Notes: generated by a model not told the origin, from the letters alone. Numbered from the stretch's first letter, positions 37,982-47,842 are shown. The stretch is DNA of 64,000 nucleotides from Granulosicoccus sp947495035 (GCF_050589605.1 NZ_JBNGOO010000003.1); one strand, 5' to 3'. Program-made: numbers and translations.

Positions 37982-38348
37982 CGTAGAGTCGTGTCTCTTT
38001 CCCACAAACAGCCTCGGTCCCGCCGCCACCGCCGGATCAGTGAATCCAGTCCCGCCATCGGCGCCAACCCCTGGTCGGACTCCCGGCTTGTCAGCTGACA
38101 GTGCTGGTGATTTCTTCGAGCAGTTCCATTGCAACGGGTATGCCGCGTAACACTGGCACCAACGCCTTCTACCGGGCAGGAAACCGTATTCCGCAGGCAG
38201 TAAAATCCGATAATCAGACACAAGCCACAAAACCGTATACTCACGCGCATTCACACCCGTTGCACTGTCCTGTTCCTTCAGCGCATCCCATGAAACCAAA
38301 CAGGCTTCGCGGCGCTACAATGGTGCGCTATACCTCAGGAGAATCTTC
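37982..38348. other. Intergenic region between the HlyD-type gene and the acyl-CoA dehydrogenase gene
   Basis: No convincing gene was seen in these 367 bp. The right end carries a possible -10 box TACAAT (38316-38321) and the AGGAG ribosome site of the following gene. The rest must include the leftward promoter of the adaptor gene. Confidence 0.5.
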
Positions 38349-39584
38349 ATGACATCAGCCGACGGTTCACACGATCACATGACACCGCAGTCAGCACGTG
38401 CCAAACCGGCGGCAGCGGTCTGGGACGATATCGCGCTGCTTGATCAGCAACTGAACAGTGAAGAGCGACTGATTCGAGACACGGCTCGGGACTATTGCCA
38501 GAGCCGTCTGCTGGGCCGGGTCATCGAAGCCAATCGGCATGAACACTTCGATCGCGACATCCTGTCCGAGTTTGGCGAACTGGGCCTGCTGGGCGTGACT
38601 CTGCCCGAGAAATACGGCTGCGCAGCTGCCAGCTATGTCAGCTACGGCCTGGTGGCTCGCGAGGTCGAACGCGTCGATTCCGGATATCGCTCAGCCATGT
38701 CGGTGCAATCGTCCCTGGTCATGCACCCCATTTTCGCCTACGGTACCGAGGATCAGCGCCAACACTATCTGCCAAGGCTTGCCAGCGGCGAACTGGTTGG
38801 CTGCTTCGGCCTGACCGAACCGGATCATGGCTCTGACCCTTCCAGCATGGTCACACGCGCCACGAAGGTCGACGGTGGCTACGTGCTCAATGGTGCCAAG
38901 AACTGGATCACCAATTCACCGATCGCCGATGTCTGTGTTGTCTGGGCAAAGTCGGATGCTCATGACGGCAAGATCAAGGGCTTTCTGGTCGACCGGGACA
39001 ATCCCGGACTGTCGACACCCGGGATCGCAGGCAAGTTCTCCCTGCGCGCATCGATCACCGGCATGATCCAGCTGCAGGATGCCGAAATCGGTGACGACAA
39101 GCTGTTGCCGGATGCCGAAGGCCTGGCCGGACCCTTCGGTTGCCTGAATCGTGCCCGCTACGGCATCAGTTGGGGTGCGCTGGGTGCCGCCGAAGCCTGC
39201 TGGCATCAGGCGCGTGACTACACCATGGATCGCCGGCAATTCGGCAAACCCCTGGCCGCCAACCAGCTGATCCAGAAGAAGCTGGCGGACATGCAGACCG
39301 AGATCACGCTGGGCCTGCAGGGCTCCTTGCGTCTCGGGCGGCTCCTCGATGAGGGCCAGGCATCGGCTGAACTGATTTCCCTGATGAAACGAAACAATGC
39401 AGGCAAGTCCCTCGAGATTGCACGCATTGCCAGAGACATGCTGGGCGGGAACGGTATTTCGGATGAATACCACGTCATCCGGCACGTCATGAACCTGGAG
39501 GCCGTGAATACCTACGAGGGCACACATGATATACATGCCCTGATCCTGGGCCGGTGTCAGACTGGACTGCAGGCGTTCACCTGA
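38349..39584 (+). CDS. gcdH: Acyl-CoA dehydrogenase, glutaryl-CoA dehydrogenase type
   Basis: FAD enzyme predicted to oxidise and decarboxylate glutaryl-CoA to crotonyl-CoA (lysine/tryptophan or aromatic breakdown). It has 411 residues, close to the family length. Motifs are GCFGLTEPDHGSDPSSM, NGAKNWITNSPIADV, WGALGAAEACWHQARDY, RRQFGKPLAANQLIQKKLAD, and the catalytic Glu in NTYEGTHDIHALILGR. CAGGAG precedes the ATG. The FAD-linked dehydrogenase follows on the same strand. Confidence 0.88.
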   Translation: MTSADGSHDHMTPQSARAKPAAAVWDDIALLDQQLNSEERLIRDTARDYCQSRLLGRVIEANRHEHFDRDILSEFGELGLLGVTLPEKYGCAAASYVSYGLVAREVERVDSGYRSAMSVQSSLVMHPIFAYGTEDQRQHYLPRLASGELVGCFGLTEPDHGSDPSSMVTRATKVDGGYVLNGAKNWITNSPIADVCVVWAKSDAHDGKIKGFLVDRDNPGLSTPGIAGKFSLRASITGMIQLQDAEIGDDKLLPDAEGLAGPFGCLNRARYGISWGALGAAEACWHQARDYTMDRRQFGKPLAANQLIQKKLADMQTEITLGLQGSLRLGRLLDEGQASAELISLMKRNNAGKSLEIARIARDMLGGNGISDEYHVIRHVMNLEAVNTYEGTHDIHALILGRCQTGLQAFT

Positions 39585-39623
39585 TTGCCGGAGACCGGCA
39601 ACAACGACAGAACCAAAAGAACA

Positions 39624-41036
39624 ATGGACAGAGACACCCTGTATTCACGACTGGCACAGATCGTCGGCCCGGAGCACGTACTGACCGGCGCGGACGTCAG
39701 CGCTCGAGCGACACACTTCTGGGATGCCTCCCCACTGACAGCGGCCGCCATCGTGCGACCGGCGGATACGGCCCAGACAGCTGCCGTGCTGAAACTGTGC
39801 CATGAAGCCGGACAGGTAGTGGTGACACAGGGAGGCGCCACCGGACTGGTCAAGGGCCATGCCAGCACCGACAATGATCTGCTGCTCTCGATGGAACGCA
39901 TGAACGACATCGAGCCGGTCGACTTCACCGGTCGTACGGTGACGGTCGGCGCCGGGGCGATCCTGCAGAATGTGCAGCAGGCCGCCGACGATGCCGGGCT
40001 GCAACTGGGACTGGACCTGGGTGCGCGAGGTTCGTGCACCATCGGGGGAAACATATCGACCAATGCCGGCGGACTGGCCGTATTGCGCTACGGCATGACA
40101 CGCGAGCAGGTACTCGGACTGGAAGTGGTGCTGCCCGATGGCACCATCCTGTCATCGCTGAACCGCATGATGAAGAACAATGCCGGATACGACCTGAAGC
40201 AGCTGTTCATCGGCAGTGAAGGCACCCTGGGCGTCATCACCCGCGCTGTGCTGCGACTCCGACCCGCCACTCCCGCGCTGGCAACAGCGCTGCTGGCCTT
40301 CGACCGTTTCGAGCAGGTGAGCGCAACCCTGGGCCACCTGAGCCATGCACTCAATGGCACCCTGGATGCCTTCGAAGTGATCTGGCAGCCCTTCTATGCC
40401 CTCAATACCGATACCGAGCGCGAAGGCAGCAGTCAGTCGCCGTTACCACGCGATTACGCCCTGTACGCCATCGTCGAATCACGTGGCTCGGAATCGGATG
40501 CAACCGACGACCAGTTCGAACAGGCGCTGGGCAGTGCGCTGGAAAACGAACTCATTGTCGATGCCGTCATCGTACAGTCCGAACGCGAGCGACAGAATAT
40601 CTGGCACATTCGCGAGCACATCGATATCGCACTACAGCACGACCCGGTATTCGTCTACGACATCAGCCTGCCCATTGCCGACATGCAGCCCTATGTGGAC
40701 AGTGTACTGACGCAATTGCAACAACGCTGGCCCGATGTCATCCTGTACGTCTACGGACATCTGGCCGATGGCAATCTGCACATACTGGTCGCGCCTCCGG
40801 CGGAACAGGAGCTGGAGGCCGAGGAAAAGGCCCGGTGGCATGAATTCAGCAACCAGCTGATCTACCAGCCACTGCAGTCGCTGGGCGGGTCGATTTCCGC
40901 AGAACACGGCATCGGTCTGTCCAAGAAACCGTATCTGCCCCTGTCTCGCAGCGCCGCCGAAATCTCTCTGATGCAGAGCCTGAAGCGTACCCTTGATCCT
41001 TCCGGCATTCTCAATCCGGGCAAGATATTCGATTGA
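39624..41036 (+). CDS. FAD-binding 2-hydroxyacid dehydrogenase (GlcD / D-2-hydroxyglutarate dehydrogenase family)
   Basis: 470 residues from ATG 39624. The PCMH-type FAD domain has GGATGLVKGH, GLDLGARGSCTIGGNISTNA and LKQLFIGSEGTLGVITRA. The C-terminal substrate domain has the metal-site region YGHLADGNLHILV, SAEHGIGL and the tail GILNPGKIFD. Substrates in this family are D-lactate, glycolate or D-2-hydroxyglutarate. Its place after a glutaryl-CoA dehydrogenase makes 2-hydroxyglutarate attractive, but that is inference. A TTG start at 39585 directly after the gcdH stop is an alternative. Confidence 0.85.
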   Translation: MDRDTLYSRLAQIVGPEHVLTGADVSARATHFWDASPLTAAAIVRPADTAQTAAVLKLCHEAGQVVVTQGGATGLVKGHASTDNDLLLSMERMNDIEPVDFTGRTVTVGAGAILQNVQQAADDAGLQLGLDLGARGSCTIGGNISTNAGGLAVLRYGMTREQVLGLEVVLPDGTILSSLNRMMKNNAGYDLKQLFIGSEGTLGVITRAVLRLRPATPALATALLAFDRFEQVSATLGHLSHALNGTLDAFEVIWQPFYALNTDTEREGSSQSPLPRDYALYAIVESRGSESDATDDQFEQALGSALENELIVDAVIVQSERERQNIWHIREHIDIALQHDPVFVYDISLPIADMQPYVDSVLTQLQQRWPDVILYVYGHLADGNLHILVAPPAEQELEAEEKARWHEFSNQLIYQPLQSLGGSISAEHGIGLSKKPYLPLSRSAAEISLMQSLKRTLDPSGILNPGKIFD

Positions 41037-41085
41037 AGCTCAGACCCTGCACTGATACCCCGGATCCGACTCAGGAGCGATTTCC

Positions 41086-42030
41086 ATGTTTCAGGTAGCT
41101 GGCCTGGTGTTGCCCTTGTTCGGCCTCGTCTTTCTCGGTTACCTCTCCGGACGGCTGAAGAAGATTCCGCTGGAAGGTCTTGCCTGGCTGAATTTCTTCA
41201 TTCTGTACATTGCCCTGCCGGCCCTGTTCTTCCGACTACTGGCAACCACTCCGGTGTCCGAATTTGCCAACGGTCGCTTTCTGTTCAATACAACCCTGAG
41301 CACCTTCCTGATCTTCGCACTGTGTTTTCTGGTGGGCAGAGTGCTGCGCAAGAGCGATACACGCACGGCCACCGTTCAGGGCTTTGCCGGTGCCTATGGC
41401 AATATCGGTTACATGGGGCCTCCGCTGGCGATCGCCGCATTCGGCCCGCAGGCCGGTGTCCCGGTGGCTCTGGTGTTCTGTCTGGACAACGCCATGCATT
41501 TCACCCTGGCACCCACACTGATGGCGCTGGGAGATTCACGACGACAGGCCTTTGGCAAACTGATCATCGGCATCATCGTGAAGATCATCAGTCACCCCTT
41601 CATCCTGGCAACCATCGCAGGCATCGGTGCAGCCTGGTTCGAATTCAGGCCACCGGCAGCCATCGATCAGCTACTGGCAAACGCTGCCAGTGCTGCGGCC
41701 CCCTGCGCGCTGTTTGCCATGGGTGTCACGGCGGCCTTGAGGCCATTGAAGCGTATCCCGGTAGAGCTCGGCTATCTCATACCCGTGAAGCTGCTGCTCC
41801 ACCCGCTGCTGGTCTATCTACTGCTCAGCAGATTGCCAGGTCTGGACCCGGTCTGGCTGCATGCCGCGGTGTTGCTGGCAGCTCTGCCATCGGCCACCAA
41901 CGTATTCGTCATTGCCCAGCAATACAGTGTCTGGGAGGAGCGCGCCTCGAGTGCAGTCGTGCTCAGCACTCTGTTGTCCGTCGTGACCGTCACCGCCTAT
42001 CTGTATCTGGTCAAGGCCGGCCTGATCTAG
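41086..42030 (+). CDS. AEC-family transporter (auxin efflux carrier-like)
   Basis: Inner-membrane carrier of 314 residues with about ten helices arranged as two halves. The AEC pattern includes LYIALPALFFRLLATTPV, QGFAGAYGNIGYMGPPLAIA and LAALPSATNVFVIAQQY. CAGGAG lies 10 bases before the ATG. Bacterial members carry malonate, malate or similar acids. The placement with two acid-catabolism enzymes suggests transport of a dicarboxylic or hydroxy acid. Confidence 0.85.
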   Translation: MFQVAGLVLPLFGLVFLGYLSGRLKKIPLEGLAWLNFFILYIALPALFFRLLATTPVSEFANGRFLFNTTLSTFLIFALCFLVGRVLRKSDTRTATVQGFAGAYGNIGYMGPPLAIAAFGPQAGVPVALVFCLDNAMHFTLAPTLMALGDSRRQAFGKLIIGIIVKIISHPFILATIAGIGAAWFEFRPPAAIDQLLANAASAAAPCALFAMGVTAALRPLKRIPVELGYLIPVKLLLHPLLVYLLLSRLPGLDPVWLHAAVLLAALPSATNVFVIAQQYSVWEERASSAVVLSTLLSVVTVTAYLYLVKAGLI

Positions 42031-42067
42031 TCGACGGGACCTGCGATGTGCCCGGCCCCTGCGATCA

Positions 42068-43309
42068 TCAGGCTTGCAACGGCAGTTGCCGGCGTTGCAG
42101 CGTGCGAGAGACCGGGAACAACATCAGCATCGTGACCACACAATAGGCACTCATGAACAGCAACTGCCGTTCGAAGCCGATTCCCACATCGATCAGCCAG
42201 CCTGTCAGCCCCGGCCCCAATGCCGAGGCGAATACCATGGCCGCGGACACGACCGAACGTACTGCCCCCAGATGTCGCGTTCCATAGACCTCCGGCCAGA
42301 TGGCTCCGAACACCGCATTCGACACGCCATAGGAGCAGCCCAGCAGAAACATGAAGAACGACATGCTGACGGGATGCACTGCCAGTGACAGCACGATACA
42401 GCCAACGGACAGGGGCAGCAGGAAGAACGGCAACAACAGGCGTGCACTGAATCGATCGATCAGCTGACCGGTCACCAGCCCCACGATGACCGATGTGATC
42501 GACATGACGGCAAAGGACCCGGCAATCACCCCGGGCGCCCAGGCCTTGAGCTCTCCCAGGTGCACCTGGTGAAAGAAGACGGCAGTACCGATGAAGGCCG
42601 GCGCCAGCACACCTGTACAGACCACCCAGAACGGCGAGTCTCGCAAGACTTCCGCACGCGTCCACTGACGCCCGCTTTCCTGATTGTCACGATCCTCGAT
42701 GGACGGGGTCCGCGGCACACGCAGCCACAGGTAGCTCAAGGGCAGAGCCAACAGCAACAGCGTGGCAGCCGCCAGCAACCAGGCATTGCGCCAACTGGTC
42801 ATGGCCAGCAAGGACACAAGCAGCAAGGGCAGTATCCCCTCACCCAGCTGGTGACCCGTGGTGGTTATCGACACCGCCCGGCCTCGTTCCTTCACGAACC
42901 ACTTGCCCATGGCCACCATGGCTGTGTGCGACATCATTCCCTGGCCGAACAATCGCAGGAAATAGATGGAAATCAGCAACAGGGCGACGTTTCGGGCCGT
43001 TGCCATCACAATGGCCGAAGCGGCCAGCAACAGGATCAGGCCAACAGCAACCTTCACCACGGCCATGTCATCGGCAACCCGGCCGATGAAAACCAGGGTT
43101 GCGGCACTGGCCAGCGTCGCCAGCATGTAGATCATGCCGAACCCACCATGGGTCAGATCGAAATCCGCGCGAATGTCTCCGGCGAAGCTGGCAATGAAGA
43201 AAGTCTGGCCGACACTCGAGAAGAAAGTCAGCAGCATGCCACCCCCCAACCAGCGGGCGTTCGCACTCAAAAACCGTGAAAATGTCAGGATCGGTTCACG
43301 CATTGCCAT
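42068..43309 (-). CDS. Major facilitator superfamily transporter
   Basis: 413 residues with twelve predicted helices in two bundles. Loop 2-3 carries FIGRVADDMAVVKVAVGL, a variant of the MFS signature, and helix 4 carries YFLRLFGQGMMSHTAMVAMG. The central loop (residues about 205-225) is charged. The pattern resembles oxalate/formate-antiporter-type or monocarboxylate carriers. The substrate is unknown. It is convergent with the AEC gene and divergent from the coiled-coil gene. Confidence 0.82.
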   Translation of the reverse strand: MAMREPILTFSRFLSANARWLGGGMLLTFFSSVGQTFFIASFAGDIRADFDLTHGGFGMIYMLATLASAATLVFIGRVADDMAVVKVAVGLILLLAASAIVMATARNVALLLISIYFLRLFGQGMMSHTAMVAMGKWFVKERGRAVSITTTGHQLGEGILPLLLVSLLAMTSWRNAWLLAAATLLLLALPLSYLWLRVPRTPSIEDRDNQESGRQWTRAEVLRDSPFWVVCTGVLAPAFIGTAVFFHQVHLGELKAWAPGVIAGSFAVMSITSVIVGLVTGQLIDRFSARLLLPFFLLPLSVGCIVLSLAVHPVSMSFFMFLLGCSYGVSNAVFGAIWPEVYGTRHLGAVRSVVSAAMVFASALGPGLTGWLIDVGIGFERQLLFMSAYCVVTMLMLFPVSRTLQRRQLPLQA

Positions 43310-43600
43310 CGTGGGAGCTCAAAGTGCTGATTGCGGCGTCGAAATTGGGTATACTAGGTAGTTGTGCCGAGTGAGAATCACTTCGCCACAATGAATTCGG
43401 GATATTCAGGCCACAGAGGCCGTACAGAGGCTAGCCCAATAGCCACCTCAATCAATTGATGGTAATACGTTTTCAGGCTTTATTTTGCAAAGCGGCCTCA
43501 GACAGACGCCCCGTGAAGCCTTAGCGCACATAACACACACATGATTTGCGGGAGCCTGAACGTTCCCGAATTTTACCCTTTTCGTCCAAGAGATTATTAC

Positions 43601-44356
43601 GTGAGTCAAGCCGACAGCGAACAGCAACTGAGAATTTGGAAAGACCTGGCCATCAGCAAGCAAGTGCTGATGAACGAAGCCGCGCAAGCCCTGAAACTGA
43701 AAGACGATTTCACGGCTGACGACCTGCGCAACGCACTCGACGTCGCCATCAAGCGCGCCGAGAACGCCGATTCGGACATGGCGGAAACTCGTAACCGCGC
43801 CTCGGAAGAGATCGGCAAGATGCAAGCCGAAGTCAAGGCAACCATCAAGTCACGCACCGACGCTGAAAACCAGCGTGATGCCGCTATCGCCGAGAAGGAA
43901 GCCGCTGAACAGGCGCTCGCCGTGGGTCGCAAGGACAACGCGGAAGCTTTGCGCAAGGCCAAGCGTGCCGTGGAAGACAAGCAGAAGGAACTCAAGGCGA
44001 TCAATGTCGCTCTGGCCGATACACCAGAGAACATCGTCAAGAAGCTCAAGGCGCTGAAGAAGCAGAAGCTCGATGAAGCCACGGCTCGCAAGACCGCCGA
44101 GGATGCCAATCGCAAGCTGAAGAAGGAAAACAAGCAACAGAAGGATGAGCTTGAAACCCTGTCCGAACTGAAGGAACAGGCTGCCACACTGCTTGCCGCC
44201 TATCGCGAACTGCGCACCTGGGCCGACGAAGCCGAAGCTAGGGATGCAGAGGCAGCTCCGGCACCAAAAGCCGAGGCCAAGCTGCTGTCCGACATCGAGA
44301 CCACAACAGCGGGTGCCGATGAAGCAGAAGAAGTACGGGAAGCCGCGACTGCGTAA
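43601..44356 (+). CDS. Predicted cytoplasmic coiled-coil protein of unknown function
   Basis: 251 residues from GTG 43601 (a purine-rich AAGAG lies 8 bases upstream). Composition is dominated by Ala, Glu, Lys, Asp and Gln. Heptad-like helices run from about residue 40 to 215 (for example AEVKATIKSRTDAENQRDAA and KLKKENKQQKDELETLSEL). The last 35 residues are acidic and Ala-rich. There is no signal peptide or membrane segment. The function is not recognised. It has its own terminator-like hairpin downstream, so it is probably monocistronic. An in-frame ATG at 43541 would add 20 residues that do not look helical. Confidence 0.7.
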   Translation: MSQADSEQQLRIWKDLAISKQVLMNEAAQALKLKDDFTADDLRNALDVAIKRAENADSDMAETRNRASEEIGKMQAEVKATIKSRTDAENQRDAAIAEKEAAEQALAVGRKDNAEALRKAKRAVEDKQKELKAINVALADTPENIVKKLKALKKQKLDEATARKTAEDANRKLKKENKQQKDELETLSELKEQAATLLAAYRELRTWADEAEARDAEAAPAPKAEAKLLSDIETTTAGADEAEEVREAATA

Positions 44357-44368
44357 GCCCGCTGTTCC

Positions 44369-44389
44369 GAGGGCTCATTGCGAGCCCTC
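44369..44389 (+). terminator. Hairpin after the coiled-coil gene
   Basis: GAGGGCTC (44369-44376) and GAGCCCTC (44382-44389) form a perfect 8-bp stem with a five-base loop, 13 bases after the stop codon. The following bases are T/C-rich (TACCCCTTCC). Confidence 0.7.
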
Positions 44390-44428
44390 TACCCCTTCCG
44401 GTTGCCACCTACAGGGACACCTGCCTAA

Positions 44429-45181
44429 ATGGCCTCGAGCAGTGAACAACAGGATCGCAATGATCTCGCCTTGGCGTTCAGGCTGGCTGAGCGTTTCGGG
44501 TTCCACGAAGGTATCTGCAATCATTTCTCCCTGCGACTGGACGGCGACAGAGAACGCTATCTGATCAACCCTTACGGGGTGCATTGGTCGCGGATTCAGC
44601 CCGATTCCCTCCTGCTGATCGATGGAGACGGCCAGGTACTGGCTGGTGAAGGTGCAGTGGAAGACACCGCCCTGTTCATCCATGTGGCCAGTCATCGCGC
44701 CAACCCTCGGCACAAGGTGGTATTGCATACGCACATGCCCTATGCGACCACACTGACCATGCTCGATGGTGAGGCCGGTATCCTGCCCATGACACACCAG
44801 ACGGCGATCCGCTTTCACGGTCGTCTGGCCAGGGAACCGGAATACGGTGGTCTGGCACACGACAATCAGGAAGGCGAGCGCATTGCTCGCAAGGCCGCCC
44901 AGGCTCCTGCCATCGACATCATGTTTCTGGCCAACCATGGCGTTGTTGTCAGTGGCCAAAGTGTCTCCATGGCATTCGATGACCTCTATTACCTCGAACG
45001 TGCCTGCCGCCAACATGTGCTGGCCCTGCAAACCGGACAAGCGCTCAAACTGATTCCCACCGCAGTGGTAGAACGTACGGCCAGTCAGTTCAATCGTGAT
45101 CTGGCGGTGTATGCCGAGCAGCATTTCCGTGCTCTGGAACAGGTTCTGACAACCGATCCAGACTTCAATTTCACTTTCTGA
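44429..45181 (+). CDS. Class II aldolase/adducin family protein
   Basis: Predicted Zn-dependent aldolase or decarboxylase-like enzyme of 250 residues. The metal site is suggested by VVLHTHMPYATTLT and, further on, FLANHGVVVSGQ (His ligands). GFHEGICNHFSLRLDG and YLINPYGVHWSRI form the N-terminal substrate loop. Relatives act on fuculose- or ribulose-phosphate-type sugars, and a large group is uncharacterised. It lies 17 bases before pxpB, so it may belong to the same transcript, though a role in 5-oxoproline use is not known. Confidence 0.85.
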   Translation: MASSSEQQDRNDLALAFRLAERFGFHEGICNHFSLRLDGDRERYLINPYGVHWSRIQPDSLLLIDGDGQVLAGEGAVEDTALFIHVASHRANPRHKVVLHTHMPYATTLTMLDGEAGILPMTHQTAIRFHGRLAREPEYGGLAHDNQEGERIARKAAQAPAIDIMFLANHGVVVSGQSVSMAFDDLYYLERACRQHVLALQTGQALKLIPTAVVERTASQFNRDLAVYAEQHFRALEQVLTTDPDFNFTF

Positions 45182-45198
45182 GTGTAATCGACAGCGCC

Positions 45199-45945
45199 AT
45201 GCATGACACCTGGACTCCCTTGTCGGCCGGAGACCGAACCCTGGTGCTGGAATTCGGCCAATCCATTGATCGCGAGATTGTCGATCAGGTCGTTGCGCTG
45301 GATGCTCGCATTCATGCGGCCATGTCTGGCGGCAAGCTGCACGGCATTGTCGAGACCATTCCGACCTTTCGCTCGCTGGCACTGGTCTTCGATCCGCTGC
45401 GTGTGCTGCCGGATGAATTGATCGAAGAATTGCGCGCGCTGGACACAGCGGCAGTGGACACCTCAGGCGGCGAACATTCTCACTGGCAGATCCCCGTCCA
45501 CTATGGTGGTCAGTCCGGCCCCGACCTGGAATCCGTGGCAGAGTTGACGGGCCTGAGCGCCGAACGCGTCATCGAACTGCACCAGAGCACGCGCTTCAAG
45601 GTTTACATGCTGGGCTTTCTTCCCGGATTTGCCTTCCTGGGCGACACTCCAGAAGAACTTCACCTGCCGCGTCGCAGTGAACCACGCGTACGTGTGCCGG
45701 CCGGCAGCGTGGCCATTGCCAATCAGCTCACCGGAGTCTATCCCTGGGACAGTCCCGGGGGCTGGCATATCCTGGGTCATTGTCCCATCCCCCTGTTTGA
45801 TGGCAAACAGGACCCACCAGCGCTGTTCAAGACCGGTGATATCGTCAGTTTCCAGGCCATCGATCTCGATGAGATGCAGGCCCTGAAAAACGATATGGAC
45901 AAGCAGCAATTCCAGCGCTCCAGCCTGCGACAGTCAACATCCTGA
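45199..45945 (+). CDS. pxpB: 5-oxoprolinase subunit B (KipI-like)
   Basis: One of three proteins of the ATP-dependent 5-oxoprolinase, which opens pyroglutamate to glutamate in the cytoplasm. It has 248 residues, with the family segments IPVHYGGQSGPDLESVAELT, FLPGFAFLGDTPEELHLPRR, VRVPAGSVAIANQLTGVYPW and GGWHILGHCPI. The stop shares a base with the pxpC start. Confidence 0.9.
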   Translation: MHDTWTPLSAGDRTLVLEFGQSIDREIVDQVVALDARIHAAMSGGKLHGIVETIPTFRSLALVFDPLRVLPDELIEELRALDTAAVDTSGGEHSHWQIPVHYGGQSGPDLESVAELTGLSAERVIELHQSTRFKVYMLGFLPGFAFLGDTPEELHLPRRSEPRVRVPAGSVAIANQLTGVYPWDSPGGWHILGHCPIPLFDGKQDPPALFKTGDIVSFQAIDLDEMQALKNDMDKQQFQRSSLRQSTS

Positions 45946-47006
45946 TGAGTGAAATGTCCGATATCTCAGGGGCAACCATCACGATAGAGTCAGCCGGGCT
46001 GCTCAGCACCTTGCAGGATCGTGGCCGCTTCGGTCTGCGACATCTGGGAGTCCCCTGGTCGGGATCTCTGGTACCTGCCTGGCAACAGCTCGCCAATGCA
46101 CTGGTCGGCAACTCTCCGGATGATTGTATCCTGGAGAGTTTCGAAGGCGGCCTGCGCCTGAGTACCGGCGACTCTGCTGTCCGCATGGCCGTCATGGCGG
46201 CCCCGGACATGAAGATGCTGCAACGGCATGGTGACAGCCAATCGACGATCCAGCCCTGTCGCAGCTACACACTGGCACCGGAAACCACCATCATTCTGCA
46301 CAGCACGGGCAGTTTTCGGCATGTGGTCATGGCCTTCAGCGGCCTGATCACCAGCGAGCAACTGGGAAGCGCCTCGACCTATGTCAAGGCAGGACTCGGA
46401 GGCTTGCATGGCAATGCCCTGACCGCCGGAGATCAGCTGACAGTGTCGGTGGCCACTCCACGCCTCGAGTCCGAGTGCCGGGATCCCTTGCTGGAAGACT
46501 ATCGCAGCTCACGTTTGCGGGTTGTTCCCGGCCCCCAGAACGATCACTTTTCAGCCGACGGCATCAAGACATTCCTGAACAGCGAGTTCCAGCTGAGCAG
46601 CGAGGTCGACCGCATGGGGGCAAGGCTTACCGGGCCGGCACTGGAACACGCCAGTACCGCTGCCCGCGATATCGTTTCCGATGCCATCGTTCCCGGGTCG
46701 ATTCAGGTACCCGGCAACGGCCAACCCATCGTGCTGCTCAATGACGCTCACACCGCTGGAGGCTATCCGAAGATCGCCACCGTGATTTCCATCGATCTGC
46801 CACTGCTGGGATTGCAGAGACCTGGCAGTGCTTTGCACTTCGAGGCAGTCACGGTCAGTGCGGCCATCGACGCCGTTCGCAGCCAGGCAGCAACACTGCA
46901 GAAAGCCATTGACAGCATTGCCCCCATTCGTGACGTCAGCCTCGACACGGCGACTCTGCTCGCCCACAATCTGATCGATGGGGTGACCGACGGCCTGTCT
47001 CTGTGA
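45945..47006 (+). CDS. pxpC: 5-oxoprolinase subunit C (KipA-like, biotin-dependent carboxyltransferase fold)
   Basis: 353 residues. The typical N-terminal motif is ESAGLLSTLQDRGRFGLRHL, with GVPWSGSLVPAWQQLANALV following. Further motifs are LRVVPGPQNDHF, DRMGARLTGPALEH and IVLLNDAHTAGGYPKIATVI. The overlap with pxpB by one base shows coupling. It works with PxpA and PxpB in 5-oxoproline hydrolysis. Confidence 0.9.
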   Translation: MSEMSDISGATITIESAGLLSTLQDRGRFGLRHLGVPWSGSLVPAWQQLANALVGNSPDDCILESFEGGLRLSTGDSAVRMAVMAAPDMKMLQRHGDSQSTIQPCRSYTLAPETTIILHSTGSFRHVVMAFSGLITSEQLGSASTYVKAGLGGLHGNALTAGDQLTVSVATPRLESECRDPLLEDYRSSRLRVVPGPQNDHFSADGIKTFLNSEFQLSSEVDRMGARLTGPALEHASTAARDIVSDAIVPGSIQVPGNGQPIVLLNDAHTAGGYPKIATVISIDLPLLGLQRPGSALHFEAVTVSAAIDAVRSQAATLQKAIDSIAPIRDVSLDTATLLAHNLIDGVTDGLSL

Positions 47007-47055
47007 TGGACCCCATGCGTCAGGCCAGCCTCTCGATTCCAGGAGATACCGATCC

Positions 47056-47829
47056 ATGTTGCTCAATCTGAATGCCGATCTGGGTGAATCCTTCGGCCCA
47101 TGGCCCATGGGTGATGATCAGCGGCTGCTGCAGCTTGTCGATTCAGCCAACGTGGCCTGCGGCTTTCACGCCGGCGACCCTCTGGTCATGAGCCGAACCA
47201 TCAGGGCCGCTCTCGCAGCAGGTGTCAGCATTGGTGCACATCCCGGTTTTGCTGATCTGCAGGGCTTTGGCCGCCGACCGATGACCTTGCCGGCTGATGA
47301 GCTCCGGGCGCTGATTCAATACCAGCTGGCTGCTCTGGATGGTGTCAGCCGAAGCATGGGATTGACGATGAGCCACGTCAAGCCGCACGGTGCGCTGAAC
47401 AACATGGCCTGTGAAGATCGCGACATGGCAGACATCGTGGTTCAGGCCGTCAGCGATTACGACAATACCTTGATATTGCTCGCACCGGTCATGTCGCAAC
47501 TGGCTGCAGCTGCCACTGAATCCTCTCTGACGACCGCCCTCGAGATTTTTGCCGACCGCGCCTACACCAGCACTGGCGCTCTCGTATCCAGACGAAAGCC
47601 TGGCGCTGTACTGGAGAGTGCCGAAGACTGCATCTCACATGTGAAAGCGATGATAGAAGCTCAGGGTATTGTCACGGAAGACGGCACGGTGCTGTCAACC
47701 GAGTTCCACAGCATCTGCGTGCACGGCGACAACGCCCATGCCGTAGACACTGCGCAGCGGATCAGGACCGAGCTGCTGGATCAGGGCCACGAACTGCTCA
47801 GCCTGCCCTCACTCATGCAGCGTCATTGA
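47056..47829 (+). CDS. pxpA: 5-oxoprolinase subunit A (LamB/YcsF family)
   Basis: 257 residues, full length. The family motif LNADLGESFGPWPMGDD is at the N-terminus, followed by NVACGFHAGDPLVM, GAHPGFADLQGFGRRPM, VKPHGALNNM and ICVHGDNAHAV. CAGGAG precedes the ATG. It completes the pxpBCA set. No 5-oxoproline transporter is next to it. Confidence 0.92.
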   Translation: MLLNLNADLGESFGPWPMGDDQRLLQLVDSANVACGFHAGDPLVMSRTIRAALAAGVSIGAHPGFADLQGFGRRPMTLPADELRALIQYQLAALDGVSRSMGLTMSHVKPHGALNNMACEDRDMADIVVQAVSDYDNTLILLAPVMSQLAAAATESSLTTALEIFADRAYTSTGALVSRRKPGAVLESAEDCISHVKAMIEAQGIVTEDGTVLSTEFHSICVHGDNAHAVDTAQRIRTELLDQGHELLSLPSLMQRH

Positions 47830-47842
47830 GTCCTGACTGCGA

